Both the position numbers and the translations under genes were made by a program. From Halomonas sp. LR3S48 (GTDB lineage Bacteria; Pseudomonadota; Gammaproteobacteria; Pseudomonadales; Halomonadaceae), in NCBI RefSeq assembly GCF_025725665.1, contig NZ_CP107009.1, positions 1 through 64,000 of the forward strand: a stretch of DNA of 64,000 bases. Reading direction: 5' to 3'. Numbering within the stretch: the stretch's first letter is position 1; each line of letters begins with the position of its first letter. The notes beneath the pieces are model-generated. The model saw nothing but the letters and a program-made list of their open reading frames with translations. It ran no database searches and was not told where the DNA came from. Below are positions 11,494-20,650 of the stretch, in pieces.

Positions 11494-12536
11494 GCCAGGC
11501 GCCTGCGCCGGAGTCCCGCATTCTCGTAGTCGGCCCCTCCTGGGTCGGCGATATGGTCATGGCCCAGAGCCTGTTCAAGACCTTGAAGCAGCGCCAGCCC
11601 GAGAGTCGCATCGGCGTCGTGGCGCCGGGCTGGTCACAGCCCATTCTCGAGCGCATGGAGGAGGTCGACGAGGTGGGGACTCTGGACGTCGGCCATGGCG
11701 AGTTTGGCTGGTCGACCCGGCGTGCCCTGGCGCAGCGGCTGCGCGGGCGCTTCGACAAGGCGATCGTGCTGCCGCGCTCTTGGAAGTCGGCCCTGGTGCC
11801 GTTCCTGGCGCGCATTCCCCACCGGGTGGGCTTTACCGGCGAGCAGCGCTATGGGCTGCTCAATGAGCGGCGCGAGCTCGACAAGGCGACGCTGGACCAG
11901 ACCGTCAAGCGCTTCGTGGCGCTTGGTCTACCGGCCGACGAGGCCAAACGCAGCGATTTCGCCATTCCTCGGCCACGCTTGCGGGTCGACCTCGACAATC
12001 TGGCCGAGCTGCGCCTGCGCCTGGGGCTGAGTTCGCGGCCGGCCATCGGTATGATGCCCGGCGCCGAGTACGGCCCGGCCAAGCAGTGGCCGCTGGGTCA
12101 CTTCCGCGAATTGGCCGAACGCCTGGTGGCCGACGGCTTCGAGGTGCGTGTGCTGGGTGGGCCCAAGGACGTCGCGGCCGGGGATGCGATCGCAGAGGGC
12201 CAGGCGCAGGTGCACAACCTGTGCGGCCAAACCCGCCTGGCCGATGCGGTGGACCTGCTCGCCGACTGCCAGCAGGTGGTCACCAACGACTCCGGACTGA
12301 TGCACGTGGCCGCCGCGGTCGGCACCCGTATTCAGGCACTCTACGGCTCGTCGTCACCGGCCTATACGCCGCCGTTGACCGACAACGCCGAGATCCACTA
12401 TCTGGGGCTTTCCTGCTCACCCTGCTTCGAACGTACCTGCCCGCTGGGCCATACCAACTGCCTGGTGCAGCTCTCGCCTCAGCGAGTACTAGCCGCCGTG
12501 TTGGCGTCGTCCCGCGCGGCGTTCACGCACGGCTGA
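11490..12536 (+). CDS. waaF: ADP-heptose:LPS heptosyltransferase II
   Basis: WaaF adds the second heptose to the lipopolysaccharide inner core at the cytoplasmic face of the inner membrane. The 348-residue GT9 protein begins with [19 protein letters not shown], carries [18 protein letters not shown] in the donor-binding domain, and has the late [26 protein letters not shown] motif. The usual C-terminal Cys-containing segment ([13 protein letters not shown]) is present. The ATG at 11490 overlaps the hldD stop. The length matches WaaF of E. coli (348). Confidence 0.94.
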   Translation: MSQAPAPESRILVVGPSWVGDMVMAQSLFKTLKQRQPESRIGVVAPGWSQPILERMEEVDEVGTLDVGHGEFGWSTRRALAQRLRGRFDKAIVLPRSWKSALVPFLARIPHRVGFTGEQRYGLLNERRELDKATLDQTVKRFVALGLPADEAKRSDFAIPRPRLRVDLDNLAELRLRLGLSSRPAIGMMPGAEYGPAKQWPLGHFRELAERLVADGFEVRVLGGPKDVAAGDAIAEGQAQVHNLCGQTRLADAVDLLADCQQVVTNDSGLMHVAAAVGTRIQALYGSSSPAYTPPLTDNAEIHYLGLSCSPCFERTCPLGHTNCLVQLSPQRVLAAVLASSRAAFTHG

Positions 12537-12554
12537 GCAGCCGACGGCAGGTAT

Positions 12555-14231
12555 CTACTGCACCTCGGCAGGTTCCTCGCCGGTGGCATCCTCCGGCGTT
12601 TCCACGACCTGCTCCTGGGGTTCCTCCGGTTCAGGCTCCTGGCTAGGCGGTGCCAGCCCCTCCCAGAGGCGTTCCTGCAGCACGATCTCCTCGCGCATGC
12701 GGGCATTGAAGAATTCGATGCCATGCTCCTCGAGCAGAGTCGGCTCGTCCGAAAGCAGCGAAACCCCGAGACCGGCGCGATGCCAATCGATGGTATAGCC
12801 CATTGCCTCGAGAATGGTGGGGAAGGCATCCACCATGGAGGCTTCGCGCCTCTGCCGGCCCTGGGGGATACCGGGCCCCATCAGGATAAAGGTATTGTCG
12901 CGCTCGCCTTCGATCAGTTGCTCCCAAGCCGATACGCGCATGGTCAAATGATCGCTGGCAACGATCACGACAGTGTTGTCGAGCAGGCCCTCGGCCTCGG
13001 CCCGGGTGAGGAAACTCCGGGCCAGCCAGGCCGAGCACTCCACAGAGAATAGAATGTCGTTGCCGTCGAATTCCCCCTGTCGATCGAGGCAAGCCTGGGC
13101 GGGATAGCCATAAGGCGCATGGCCCGATATGGACAGAGTGACCAGGCCCCAGGGGCCCCCTTCAGCATTCAGGCGGCGCAGTTCCTGCAGGCTGAACTCG
13201 AAGAGCGAGTCGTCATAGAGCCCCCAGTTGTTGACGTATTCGGGATCTTCGAGCAGGGGCTGGAGCTCCTCGCGTCCGAGGATGGTGTCGAAGCCGTGCC
13301 CTTCATAGAACAGGCCCTTGCCGGCGAAGTTGACGCTGGCGCCGCCCATGTAGGTGAGCTGGTAGCCCTGTGCCGACAACAGGTCACCGAGGCAGTCGAC
13401 GCCGGGCACGACCTTTTCCAAGGGCGAGAACTGGCGGTCATGCAGCAGACCGGCCGGCATGAGAGGCGTGCCGCATTGGCTGGCGATCATGCCGGCCATG
13501 GTCCAGCCGGTATTGTCGACCTGACGGATGCCTTCGTAAACCAGACCGTGCTCACCGATGGCGTCCAGCTCTGCATAGGCATCGCCGAAGCGCTCACGAT
13601 CGGAATAGGTGCGTTCGATGCTCTCCAGGTACAGCAGCAGCAGGTTGGGCGGGTCCCGGGGCGATTCGAGAAGGATCGGCTCGACGTAATGGCGCTCCAG
13701 CCAGGCGCCGGGCTTGGTGACGATGGCGGCACCGCGCTGGCCCACGCCATACAACAGGGGGTTGCTCACCAGCAGCACGAGGGCCAGCAGCGGTTCGCCG
13801 CGGCGCCAGCGATGATCATGGCGTACCAGCCAGGTGAACGAAGCCAGCAGTGCGACCATCGAAAGAGTGTAGAAGAACGCTGCACCGATGCGGCTTACCC
13901 CGCCATGGTCGGCCATGCCGGCCTGCAGGTGGAAGAACACCGCGCTCAGGTCGACGATGCCGAAGCTCTCGGCAAGATAGAGATAGAGCCCCCACAGCGC
14001 GATGGGGAGCAGTGCCCAAGGCCACCTGCGAGGTACATCGGCGCGCGATGTGAGAGGTGCACCCCAGTGGAAGAGGGTACTCAGCCCTACCCAGGCAAGC
14101 GTCAGTAAGGGCAGACCCCAGGAGGGGACGCGGGTCAGCACGGTAATGGCGTAACCCAGGCAGAGCCCGATGATCAGCAGCGACAGCCAGCGGGGGCGAG
14201 CCAGCTCGAGCAGCTTGGAAGGGATAGGCAT
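12555..14231 (-). CDS. OpgB/MdoB-like membrane phosphoglycerol transferase (alkaline phosphatase fold)
   Basis: This is a 558-residue inner-membrane protein with four or five predicted N-terminal transmembrane segments (to about residue 180) and a periplasmic sulfatase/alkaline-phosphatase-type domain. LLLYLESIERTYSD, followed by NTGWTMAGMIASQCGTPL, closely resembles phosphoglycerol transferase I (OpgB), with the Thr of GWT as likely nucleophile. SGHAPYG and ASDHL supply metal ligands. OpgB decorates periplasmic glucans; the lipopolysaccharide context also allows transfer of a phosphoglycerol-type group to core sugars. It is shorter than E. coli OpgB (763) and ends in an acidic Pro/Glu tail. 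It is downstream of, and co-oriented with, two glycosyltransferases. Confidence 0.75.
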   Translation of the reverse strand: MPIPSKLLELARPRWLSLLIIGLCLGYAITVLTRVPSWGLPLLTLAWVGLSTLFHWGAPLTSRADVPRRWPWALLPIALWGLYLYLAESFGIVDLSAVFFHLQAGMADHGGVSRIGAAFFYTLSMVALLASFTWLVRHDHRWRRGEPLLALVLLVSNPLLYGVGQRGAAIVTKPGAWLERHYVEPILLESPRDPPNLLLLYLESIERTYSDRERFGDAYAELDAIGEHGLVYEGIRQVDNTGWTMAGMIASQCGTPLMPAGLLHDRQFSPLEKVVPGVDCLGDLLSAQGYQLTYMGGASVNFAGKGLFYEGHGFDTILGREELQPLLEDPEYVNNWGLYDDSLFEFSLQELRRLNAEGGPWGLVTLSISGHAPYGYPAQACLDRQGEFDGNDILFSVECSAWLARSFLTRAEAEGLLDNTVVIVASDHLTMRVSAWEQLIEGERDNTFILMGPGIPQGRQRREASMVDAFPTILEAMGYTIDWHRAGLGVSLLSDEPTLLEEHGIEFFNARMREEIVLQERLWEGLAPPSQEPEPEEPQEQVVETPEDATGEEPAEVQ

Positions 14232-14312
14232 TGTGTGGATTCATCCATTGAATTCGACTGATAGCTTATCAAGCCCAGCGTCACAAAAGCTTTAGGTATG
14301 GCGGATATATGG

Positions 14313-15083
14313 TTAAATTTCGGGCCCTTTGGATCGCGCTTCGTTTTCGTAGAGTTCGTTAAGCTTGGCGTACTTCATGTATGCATGAAAAGCCGTCGTT
14401 ACTGCGACAGTGAAACCGTCACCCCCTTGGAACATGCCGCCCTTGAATATTAATTTGCGGACAAGCGCGCTCAAGGCGTGTCTTGCTGGGCGGAACGCAG
14501 ATGGTTGCGTGCCCCTCATTTTCATTGCCCACGCATCCCGAGTCGATAGCTGATCGATTCTCTGCATCCAATGAGAAAAGTTCTCGTAAGTGAAGTGAAG
14601 TATGTGTGCACCTGTTCGTACATATTTGGGTGCTTGGACGGATGAATGGGCTTTTTTGGGCAGATAGCCACTCGTGGTCCGGTTGTAGAGCCTCACTACC
14701 TCGTCGGGATAAAATCCTGCCGCTCGGATCCAGTGGGGTCCACAGAAATTTCTTCGCCTAAAGCTATAAGCTACGGATGGGTTGTCCAGGGGAAGCGCCA
14801 TAATTGCATCAACGGCGTCGCTATCCAGGCGCTCATCGGCATCCAGAGCCAGGATCCAATCGTTCTGCGCTTGAGGGACACCAAATGCTTTTTGCGGTCC
14901 GTCACCCAAGTACTCTTGGAACAGAACCTTGGCCCCCTTGCTTCTGGCGATCTGCGCGGTGTCGTCTTGGCTGAGCGAATCGACGACAATGACTTCATCG
15001 CATACTTGGTTGAGTGAGTCTAGGCAGTCCCCGATATGCTGTGCTTCATTTAAAGTGATGACCAAGCCGGTAATGGGCTTCAT
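14313..15083 (-). CDS. Glycosyltransferase family 2, LPS core type (WaaE/KdtX-like)
   Basis: This is a 256-residue GT2 enzyme. LVITLNEAQHIGDCLDSL begins the nucleotide-sugar fold, VIVVDSLSQDDT follows, and ALDADERLD is the DXD metal-binding motif. The arrangement is that of small glucosyltransferases acting on heptose in the lipopolysaccharide core (WaaE/KdtX group). Its start overlaps the stop of the upstream GT9 gene (ATGA at 15080-15083). Base composition is visibly lower in GC than the neighbours, with AT-rich third positions, suggesting acquisition from another source. The donor and acceptor sugars cannot be told from sequence. Confidence 0.8.
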   Translation of the reverse strand: MKPITGLVITLNEAQHIGDCLDSLNQVCDEVIVVDSLSQDDTAQIARSKGAKVLFQEYLGDGPQKAFGVPQAQNDWILALDADERLDSDAVDAIMALPLDNPSVAYSFRRRNFCGPHWIRAAGFYPDEVVRLYNRTTSGYLPKKAHSSVQAPKYVRTGAHILHFTYENFSHWMQRIDQLSTRDAWAMKMRGTQPSAFRPARHALSALVRKLIFKGGMFQGGDGFTVAVTTAFHAYMKYAKLNELYENEARSKGPEI

Positions 15084-16189
15084 AAAGTATAGCCTCGAGC
15101 CCTGTAAGTTTTGAGAAAAGTAGCAATGCTTGTGGCAGCGGCGGTCAGGTCGATGGCCGACATTTCGCTCTCGCCTGCCGGCTCGGGCGGGCTGAAGGCG
15201 AGGCGGTGCGCCTCTTCGTTACAAGTCTGCCAGCGTAGCGAGGTCGCCGAGCGGCGGGTGGGGTAGAAGCCCGCCGTGGGGCGGTTGAGGCAGCCGGCGA
15301 TATGCAGCGGCCCGGTGGAGCCGGCAATGAACAGGTCGGCGACTGCGAGCGTCAGGGCAAAATCCCCAAGACTCGCACGCGGCGGCAGTACCGTTGCCGA
15401 CAGCCCCCGGGAAGCGAGCGAGTCCCGGAGTTCGCGAGCGGTCGGTTCCTCGCCGGGACCGGCGGTCAACAGCCAGTGCGGGCGGAGCACCGTATCGGCA
15501 AGGCGCGAGTCGACGGCCGTCGCCAGTTCGGCGTACTGAACGGGGGAAAGGTTGACCGCCGAGCCGCCGCTGCCGGCGTGCAGGAAGAGCCAGGGCGCTT
15601 GCGTATCGAGGGTCAGCTCAGTGGCGATCGTTTCGCGCTGGGTTTCCACGGCCCCGGTTGGCAGCGGCCAGTACGGTGGTGTGGGACGGCGGGGAGGGAG
15701 ATGTCCCTCGATATCGAGCAGCGCCTCGGCGAGCTCGATATTGTACAGGTATTCCGGCTTGGCCGAGCGCGACCTGCGCTGGACGATGCGATGGTTGTAG
15801 AATAGCTGCGCCCACTTGGTGGCAGGCGCCAGGCGACACGGAATACCGGCACGCCAGCCCAGCCAGCCGATGCGCGGGGTGGAGTACAGCGTCAGCATGG
15901 CCGTGAAGCGCGCGCTGCGTAGTTGCGCGAGCAGCGCGCGCTGTGCTTGCTTACCGGCGGCATCGCCGGGATCGAGGATCACCTCGTCGATCCATGGGCA
16001 CAGTCGAGCGATCGGTGCTGTGTAGCTCGGCACCAGTACACTGATACGCGCCTCGGGAGCGCCGGCCTTGAGGCAGGCGAGTGCCGGCCAGGCGAGCATG
16101 AAGTCGCCGAGCTTGTCGTTGCGCACCACCAGGATGTGTGGCGGCTGGTCCGTTGCGTGGCGACCGGCCACGCGGGAAGAAGACGTCAT
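15080..16189 (-). CDS. Glycosyltransferase family 9 (heptosyltransferase-like)
   Basis: The 369-residue protein has the GT9 opening PPHILVVRNDKLGDFMLAWPAL, a WLFLHAGSGGSAVNLSP donor-site segment, and FIAGSTGPLHIAGCLNRPTAGFYPT near the C-terminus. These mark a lipopolysaccharide heptosyltransferase of the WaaC/WaaF/WaaQ superfamily. It is too divergent from the WaaF in this window to name a specific linkage. The start at 16189 (MTSSSRVAGR) was chosen because residues further upstream read into the 5' part of the divergent gene. It is the first gene of the minus-strand GT9-GT2-OpgB-like operon. Confidence 0.82.
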   Translation of the reverse strand: MTSSSRVAGRHATDQPPHILVVRNDKLGDFMLAWPALACLKAGAPEARISVLVPSYTAPIARLCPWIDEVILDPGDAAGKQAQRALLAQLRSARFTAMLTLYSTPRIGWLGWRAGIPCRLAPATKWAQLFYNHRIVQRRSRSAKPEYLYNIELAEALLDIEGHLPPRRPTPPYWPLPTGAVETQRETIATELTLDTQAPWLFLHAGSGGSAVNLSPVQYAELATAVDSRLADTVLRPHWLLTAGPGEEPTARELRDSLASRGLSATVLPPRASLGDFALTLAVADLFIAGSTGPLHIAGCLNRPTAGFYPTRRSATSLRWQTCNEEAHRLAFSPPEPAGESEMSAIDLTAAATSIATFLKTYRARGYTL

Positions 16190-16232
16190 CTGGGCTCCCG
16201 AGCCCCGGTTGATCGACACCAAGGAGACAGCC

Positions 16233-17378
16233 TTGTCACACAAGGTCATGCACATCTGCCTCTCGGACGGCTGGGGCGGACTCGAAATGTATCCTGCGCG
16301 GATTATACCCGAGCTGCAACGCCAAGGGTGGGAGACTCATGGCCTGGCGCTGGAGGGCTCGCGGATGGCGGTCAGCCTGGCGACCGCTGGCGTCGAGCCG
16401 CTGACGGTGCCTTCACGGGGCCGGGCGCTGCTGCAGGTGGGACGCGTACTGGCCTACCTGAAACGCCACGGCATCGACGTGCTGCATTGCCACAAGTCCA
16501 GCGACCTGCGCTTGGGAGCGCTGTTGGCGACCCTGCGGCCGGCCCTCAAGCTATTCTTCACCGATCACATGGGCGTTACCCGACCGAAGAAGGACCTCTA
16601 TCATCGCTGGGCTTACGGTCGCGTCACGCGGCTGTTCGCCATCAGCGAAGCCACCCGTCAGCGTAACCTGGCGGCTTTTCCGCTGCCGCACGAGCGCATC
16701 CGGCGACTCTACCTTGGGGTCGACCTGGCCCCCTATGACTCGCAACTTGACGCAGCTGCGCGCGAATCGCGGCGCCGCGAGTTGGGAGTGTCGCCTGGCC
16801 AGCTAGCGATCGGCCTACCCGGCCGACTCACGCCTGGCAAGGGGCAAGCACTATGGCTGGAAGGCCTGGCCCGGCTGCACGAGCGCGCTCCCGGGCTGGC
16901 CTGGCATGGCGTGCTGATCGGCGGGCTTACGGCTCGCGAGGGCAGTGACGAAGCCTACGTGGCGCACCTGCGCGAGCGGGTCACGGCGCTGGCGCTGGAA
17001 GCGCATGTGACCTTCACCGGGTTTCGCTCCGACCTGCCGCGCCTCTTCGAGGCGCTGGACATCGTCTGCGTGCCCTCGCGCAACGAGGCCTTCGGTCTGA
17101 CCGTGGTCGAGGCAATGGCGGCCGGCAAGGCAGTCATCGGCGCCGACAGCGGGGCGATACCCGAACTTCTCGAGGCCGACTGCGGGCGCCTCGTCGCGCC
17201 GGAGGAGCCGCAGGCCTGGGCCGAGGCCATGGCGGAACTCGGGCAGGACGCGGCACTGCGCGAACGCCTGGGTCGCGCCGCAAGAGCGAGGGCAGAACGT
17301 CATTTCGACGTGGCCGCGCACGTGCGCGCCCTGATCGATGAATATGCCGGGAAGGAGGGGAGCGCTGCCAAGGTCTGA
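16233..17378 (+). CDS. Glycosyltransferase family 4 (GT-B fold)
   Basis: The 381-residue GT4 protein has HICLSDGWGGLEMYPARI in the N-terminal acceptor domain and IGLPGRLTPGKGQALWLEGLARL at the start of the donor domain. PSRNEAFGLTVVEAMAAGKAVIG is the E-x7-E motif that binds the sugar-nucleotide. A strong AAGGAGA Shine-Dalgarno (16221-16227) is spaced for the TTG at 16233, which is therefore preferred over the ATG at 16248. It lies alone on the plus strand between divergent LPS genes, so an O-chain or outer-core transferase role is likely but the linkage is unknown. Confidence 0.82.
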   Translation: MSHKVMHICLSDGWGGLEMYPARIIPELQRQGWETHGLALEGSRMAVSLATAGVEPLTVPSRGRALLQVGRVLAYLKRHGIDVLHCHKSSDLRLGALLATLRPALKLFFTDHMGVTRPKKDLYHRWAYGRVTRLFAISEATRQRNLAAFPLPHERIRRLYLGVDLAPYDSQLDAAARESRRRELGVSPGQLAIGLPGRLTPGKGQALWLEGLARLHERAPGLAWHGVLIGGLTAREGSDEAYVAHLRERVTALALEAHVTFTGFRSDLPRLFEALDIVCVPSRNEAFGLTVVEAMAAGKAVIGADSGAIPELLEADCGRLVAPEEPQAWAEAMAELGQDAALRERLGRAARARAERHFDVAAHVRALIDEYAGKEGSAAKV

Positions 17379-17429
17379 GAGTGGTGCGAGCCTTCCGTTC
17401 CAAGCATTGCCAAAACGCGGCGGAGCGGG

Positions 17430-18134
17430 TCAGGGGTGGGAAGCGTAGCCGCGGCGGATCGCCGCCATGGCCTCGGCGGTACCGAACTTGGCCAGCGAGC
17501 GGCCGAGACGCTCAAGGTTGGCCTCGCGCCACGCCCCGGGGGCGCGCAGCCGGCAGCGGTCGAGATCGATCAGCCACACCTGGTCATCAGCATCGACCAG
17601 TAGATTGCGGGCATTGAGGTCGACGTGATCGAGGCCGGCCTCATGGAAGCGGCGCACGGTGGCACCGACCCGTTCGAAAAGCGGCGCTTCGGCTTGGCCA
17701 AGTCGCTCCGCCAGGGCGCGGGCGCCGTCGATGCGCACCGTGATCAGAGCCGCGGAGTAGGTCAGGCCGTGGTGAGTGACGCCGGCGGCCACCGGTCGCG
17801 GCACAGGCAGGCCCTGTGCATGGAGGTAGGCGGTGAGGCGCTGCTCGCGAAAGGCGCGGGTGCGCTCGAGTCCCGTCCACAGGTAGCGTGCCGTGCTGAT
17901 CCGTGAGGCCAGCCCGCCACGGCGATAGGGGCGCAGCACCCACTGTTCGCCGCCAACGTCGAGGAACAAACTGTTGCCACGCCCCGGGGCTTGCCCGACC
18001 ACGCGGTCGGCGCACTGCCAATATTGCGGGTCGAACAGCGACGGGCCGATTTGTGGCGCCGACTCGGCGTCACATACACTGTCCGCATCATATAGAATGA
18101 AAACCTTTCCCGTCCGACATGTTGCCAAGTGCAT
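17430..18134 (-). CDS. kdkA: 3-deoxy-D-manno-octulosonic acid (Kdo) kinase
   Basis: KdkA phosphorylates the Kdo residue of Kdo-lipid A. The 234-residue protein matches the family in length and features: RVVGQAPGRGNSLFL as nucleotide-binding glycine loop, LRPYRRGGLASRIS, and the kinase-like catalytic segment HEAGLDHVDLNARNLLVD with LIDLDRCRL. The ATG at 18134 has an AGAGGA Shine-Dalgarno at good distance. That start codon lies in the same CATG tetranucleotide as the start of the divergent gene. Kdo kinases are typical of organisms with a single-Kdo core. Confidence 0.85.
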   Translation of the reverse strand: MHLATCRTGKVFILYDADSVCDAESAPQIGPSLFDPQYWQCADRVVGQAPGRGNSLFLDVGGEQWVLRPYRRGGLASRISTARYLWTGLERTRAFREQRLTAYLHAQGLPVPRPVAAGVTHHGLTYSAALITVRIDGARALAERLGQAEAPLFERVGATVRRFHEAGLDHVDLNARNLLVDADDQVWLIDLDRCRLRAPGAWREANLERLGRSLAKFGTAEAMAAIRRGYASHP

Positions 18135-19230
18135 GAAGCATCCTCTGCCTGCCCAACCGCGCCATATCGCCGTGCTGCGACTCTCCGCCCTCGGCGATGT
18201 GTGCAATCTGGTACCCACCGTGCGCGCCCTGCAGCGTCAGTGGCCCGATGTGCGCATCACCTGGATCATCGGCAAGGCGGAACACAGTCTACTGGCTGGC
18301 CTGTCGGGGGTCGAATTCGTCGTCTACGACAAGGCCTCGGGCCTGGCCGGCATGCGCCGGCTGTGGCGTGAGCTCTCCGACACCCGCTTCGACGTACTGC
18401 TGCACATGCAGCAGGCGCTGCGTGCCAGCGTGCTCTCGCTGGGGCTCAAGGCCAAGGTGCGGGTGGGCTATGACAAGGCGCGGGCCAAGGACGCCCAGCA
18501 CTGGTTCACCCACCGCCAGCTGGCGCCGCACCCTCGTGCCCACGTGCTGGAGTCGTTCCTCGACTTCGCCCGTCTGCTGGGCGTAGAGGATCTGTCGCTG
18601 GAGTGGGACCTGCCGGTGCCGGCCGAGGCCTTCGACGAGGCCGCTGCCCTGACCGGCGATGCCCCCTATGTGCTGATGAGCCCCTGTGCCAATCCGCGGC
18701 TGCGCAATTTCCGCAACTGGTCGGCGGAAGGCTACGCCGCCGTCATCGAGCATGCCTGGGCCCAGTATGGCCTGAAGACGGTGCTCACTGGCGGCGGCAG
18801 CACCCTGGAACGGGAGATGGGCGAACGTATCGTCACGCTCAGTCGTCCGGAGGCGGTGATCGATGCCATCGGCGCTACCTCGCTCAAGGGCCTGCTGGCA
18901 CTGATCGCCCGCGCTCGGGTGGTCATCGCCCCCGACTCCGGCCCGGTGCACATGGGCAATGCCATGGGCACGCCGGTGGTGGGGCTGTTCGCCACCACCA
19001 ATCCCGACCGCGCGGCGCCTTATCGATGGCGCGACTACGTGGTCAATCGTTACCCGGATGCGGTGCGCACCTACTTGCATTGGGAGCTCGACGAGATCAA
19101 CTGGGGCCAGCGTGTCCGCCATGCCGACGCCATGACGCTGATCCGTATCGAGGATGTGATCGGCAAGCTCGATGCGCTGCTGGCACGGCCGAACGAACGC
19201 AAGGAAGAGGAACGACCCGATGAAGCTTGA
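18133..19230 (+). CDS. Glycosyltransferase family 9 (heptosyltransferase I-like)
   Basis: The 365-residue GT9 protein opens with [20 protein letters not shown] and contains [18 protein letters not shown] and [20 protein letters not shown], motifs shared by heptosyltransferases. With waaF elsewhere in the cluster, this could be the first heptosyltransferase or a related LPS transferase. The start is uncertain: the ATG at 18133 lacks a clear Shine-Dalgarno and an in-frame ATG lies at 18097. It overlaps the next gene, hldE, by 11 bases, so the three-gene unit GT9-hldE-waaA is probably one operon. Confidence 0.83.
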   Translation: MKHPLPAQPRHIAVLRLSALGDVCNLVPTVRALQRQWPDVRITWIIGKAEHSLLAGLSGVEFVVYDKASGLAGMRRLWRELSDTRFDVLLHMQQALRASVLSLGLKAKVRVGYDKARAKDAQHWFTHRQLAPHPRAHVLESFLDFARLLGVEDLSLEWDLPVPAEAFDEAAALTGDAPYVLMSPCANPRLRNFRNWSAEGYAAVIEHAWAQYGLKTVLTGGGSTLEREMGERIVTLSRPEAVIDAIGATSLKGLLALIARARVVIAPDSGPVHMGNAMGTPVVGLFATTNPDRAAPYRWRDYVVNRYPDAVRTYLHWELDEINWGQRVRHADAMTLIRIEDVIGKLDALLARPNERKEEERPDEA

Positions 19231-20650
19231 CCTGACCGCGCTGGAGCAGGCGCACGTGCTGGTGGTGGGCGACGTCATGCTCGACCGTTACTGGCAGGGC
19301 GCCACCTCCCGTATCTCGCCGGAGGCTCCGGTGCCGGTGGTGCGAGTGGAGGAGTGCGAGGATCGCCCCGGTGGAGCGGCCAACGTGGCGCTCAACATCG
19401 CCTCGCTGGGTGCCCATGCCGCGCTCAGCGGCATGGTCGGCGACGATGACAACGCCCGCCGGCTGACAGAGCGCATGAACGCTGCCGGCGTCGACACCTA
19501 CTTCGAGAGCAGTCCGGGGATCCCCACCATCACCAAGCTGCGGGTGATGAGCCGCAACCAGCAGCTGATCCGGCTCGACTTCGAGGACGGCCTGGAAGAA
19601 CTCGACACCCGTGGGCTGCTGGCCCGTGTCGAGCAGGGGTTGCCCGAATGCGACCTGGTGATTCTCTCCGATTACGGCAAGGGCACCCTCAACCGGGTCG
19701 AAGAACTGATTGCCCTGGTGCGCAGTGCCGGCAAGCGGGTGCTGATCGATCCCAAGGGCAACGACTTCGGCAAGTACCGCGGGGCTAGCGTGATCACGCC
19801 CAACCTGACCGAGTTCGAGGCGGTGGTTGGCCGCTGCCGCAGCGACGATGAACTGGCCGCCAAGGGCGCGGCGCTGTGCGCCGAGCTGGAGCTGGAGGCG
19901 CTGCTGATCACCCGTAGCGAGAAGGGCATGACGCTGATCCGTGGCGACCATGAGCCGCTGCATCTGCCGACCCGGGCGCGCGAGGTCTTCGACGTCACCG
20001 GCGCCGGAGACACCGTGATCGGCGTGCTGGGACTGGCGCTGGCGGCCGGCCACGGCTTCCCCGAGGCCATGATGCTGGCCAACCTGGCGGCCGGCCTGGT
20101 GGTGGCCAAGCCCGGCACCGCCACGCTGTCGATCGCCGAACTCTACACCGCGGTGCACGGCGACAAGCTGGCGGAATTCGGCGTCATCGGCGAGGCGCCG
20201 CTGATCGAGGCGGTGCGCGCCGCCCAGCTGCGCGGCGAACGGGTGGTGATGACCAACGGCTGCTTCGACATCCTGCATGCCGGCCACGTGGCCTACCTGG
20301 AGCACGCTCGTCAGCTCGGCGACCGGCTGGTGGTAGCGGTCAACGACGACGCTTCCATCGGCCGGCTCAAGGGCCCCAGGCGCCCGATCAATCCCTTGGC
20401 TCGGCGCATGCAGGTGCTGGCCGGCCTCGGCGCGGTGGACTGGGTGGTGCCGTTCAGCGAGGACACCCCGCAGCGGCTGATCGAGGCGGTGCTGCCCGAT
20501 GTGCTGGTCAAGGGCGGTGACTACCGCGCCGAGGAGATCGCCGGCGGCGAGGCGGTGCGCGCCGCCGGCGGTGAGGTCAAGGTGCTGGGCTTCGAGGATG
20601 GCGTGTCCACCACCGCCATGATCGCCACCATTCTCGATCGCGAGAGCTGA
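19220..20650 (+). CDS. hldE: Bifunctional heptose-7-phosphate kinase / heptose-1-phosphate adenylyltransferase
   Basis: HldE carries out two steps of ADP-heptose synthesis. The 476-residue protein has an N-terminal PfkB-type kinase domain (about 1-315) with [14 protein letters not shown] and the catalytic GAGDT. The C-terminal nucleotidyltransferase domain (about 340-476) carries [17 protein letters not shown]. The length equals E. coli HldE (477). With gmhB and hldD the window holds three of the four ADP-heptose enzymes; gmhA is not here. It is embedded in a tight operon: it overlaps the upstream GT9 by 11 bases and shares one base with waaA. Confidence 0.96.
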   Translation: MKLDLTALEQAHVLVVGDVMLDRYWQGATSRISPEAPVPVVRVEECEDRPGGAANVALNIASLGAHAALSGMVGDDDNARRLTERMNAAGVDTYFESSPGIPTITKLRVMSRNQQLIRLDFEDGLEELDTRGLLARVEQGLPECDLVILSDYGKGTLNRVEELIALVRSAGKRVLIDPKGNDFGKYRGASVITPNLTEFEAVVGRCRSDDELAAKGAALCAELELEALLITRSEKGMTLIRGDHEPLHLPTRAREVFDVTGAGDTVIGVLGLALAAGHGFPEAMMLANLAAGLVVAKPGTATLSIAELYTAVHGDKLAEFGVIGEAPLIEAVRAAQLRGERVVMTNGCFDILHAGHVAYLEHARQLGDRLVVAVNDDASIGRLKGPRRPINPLARRMQVLAGLGAVDWVVPFSEDTPQRLIEAVLPDVLVKGGDYRAEEIAGGEAVRAAGGEVKVLGFEDGVSTTAMIATILDRES

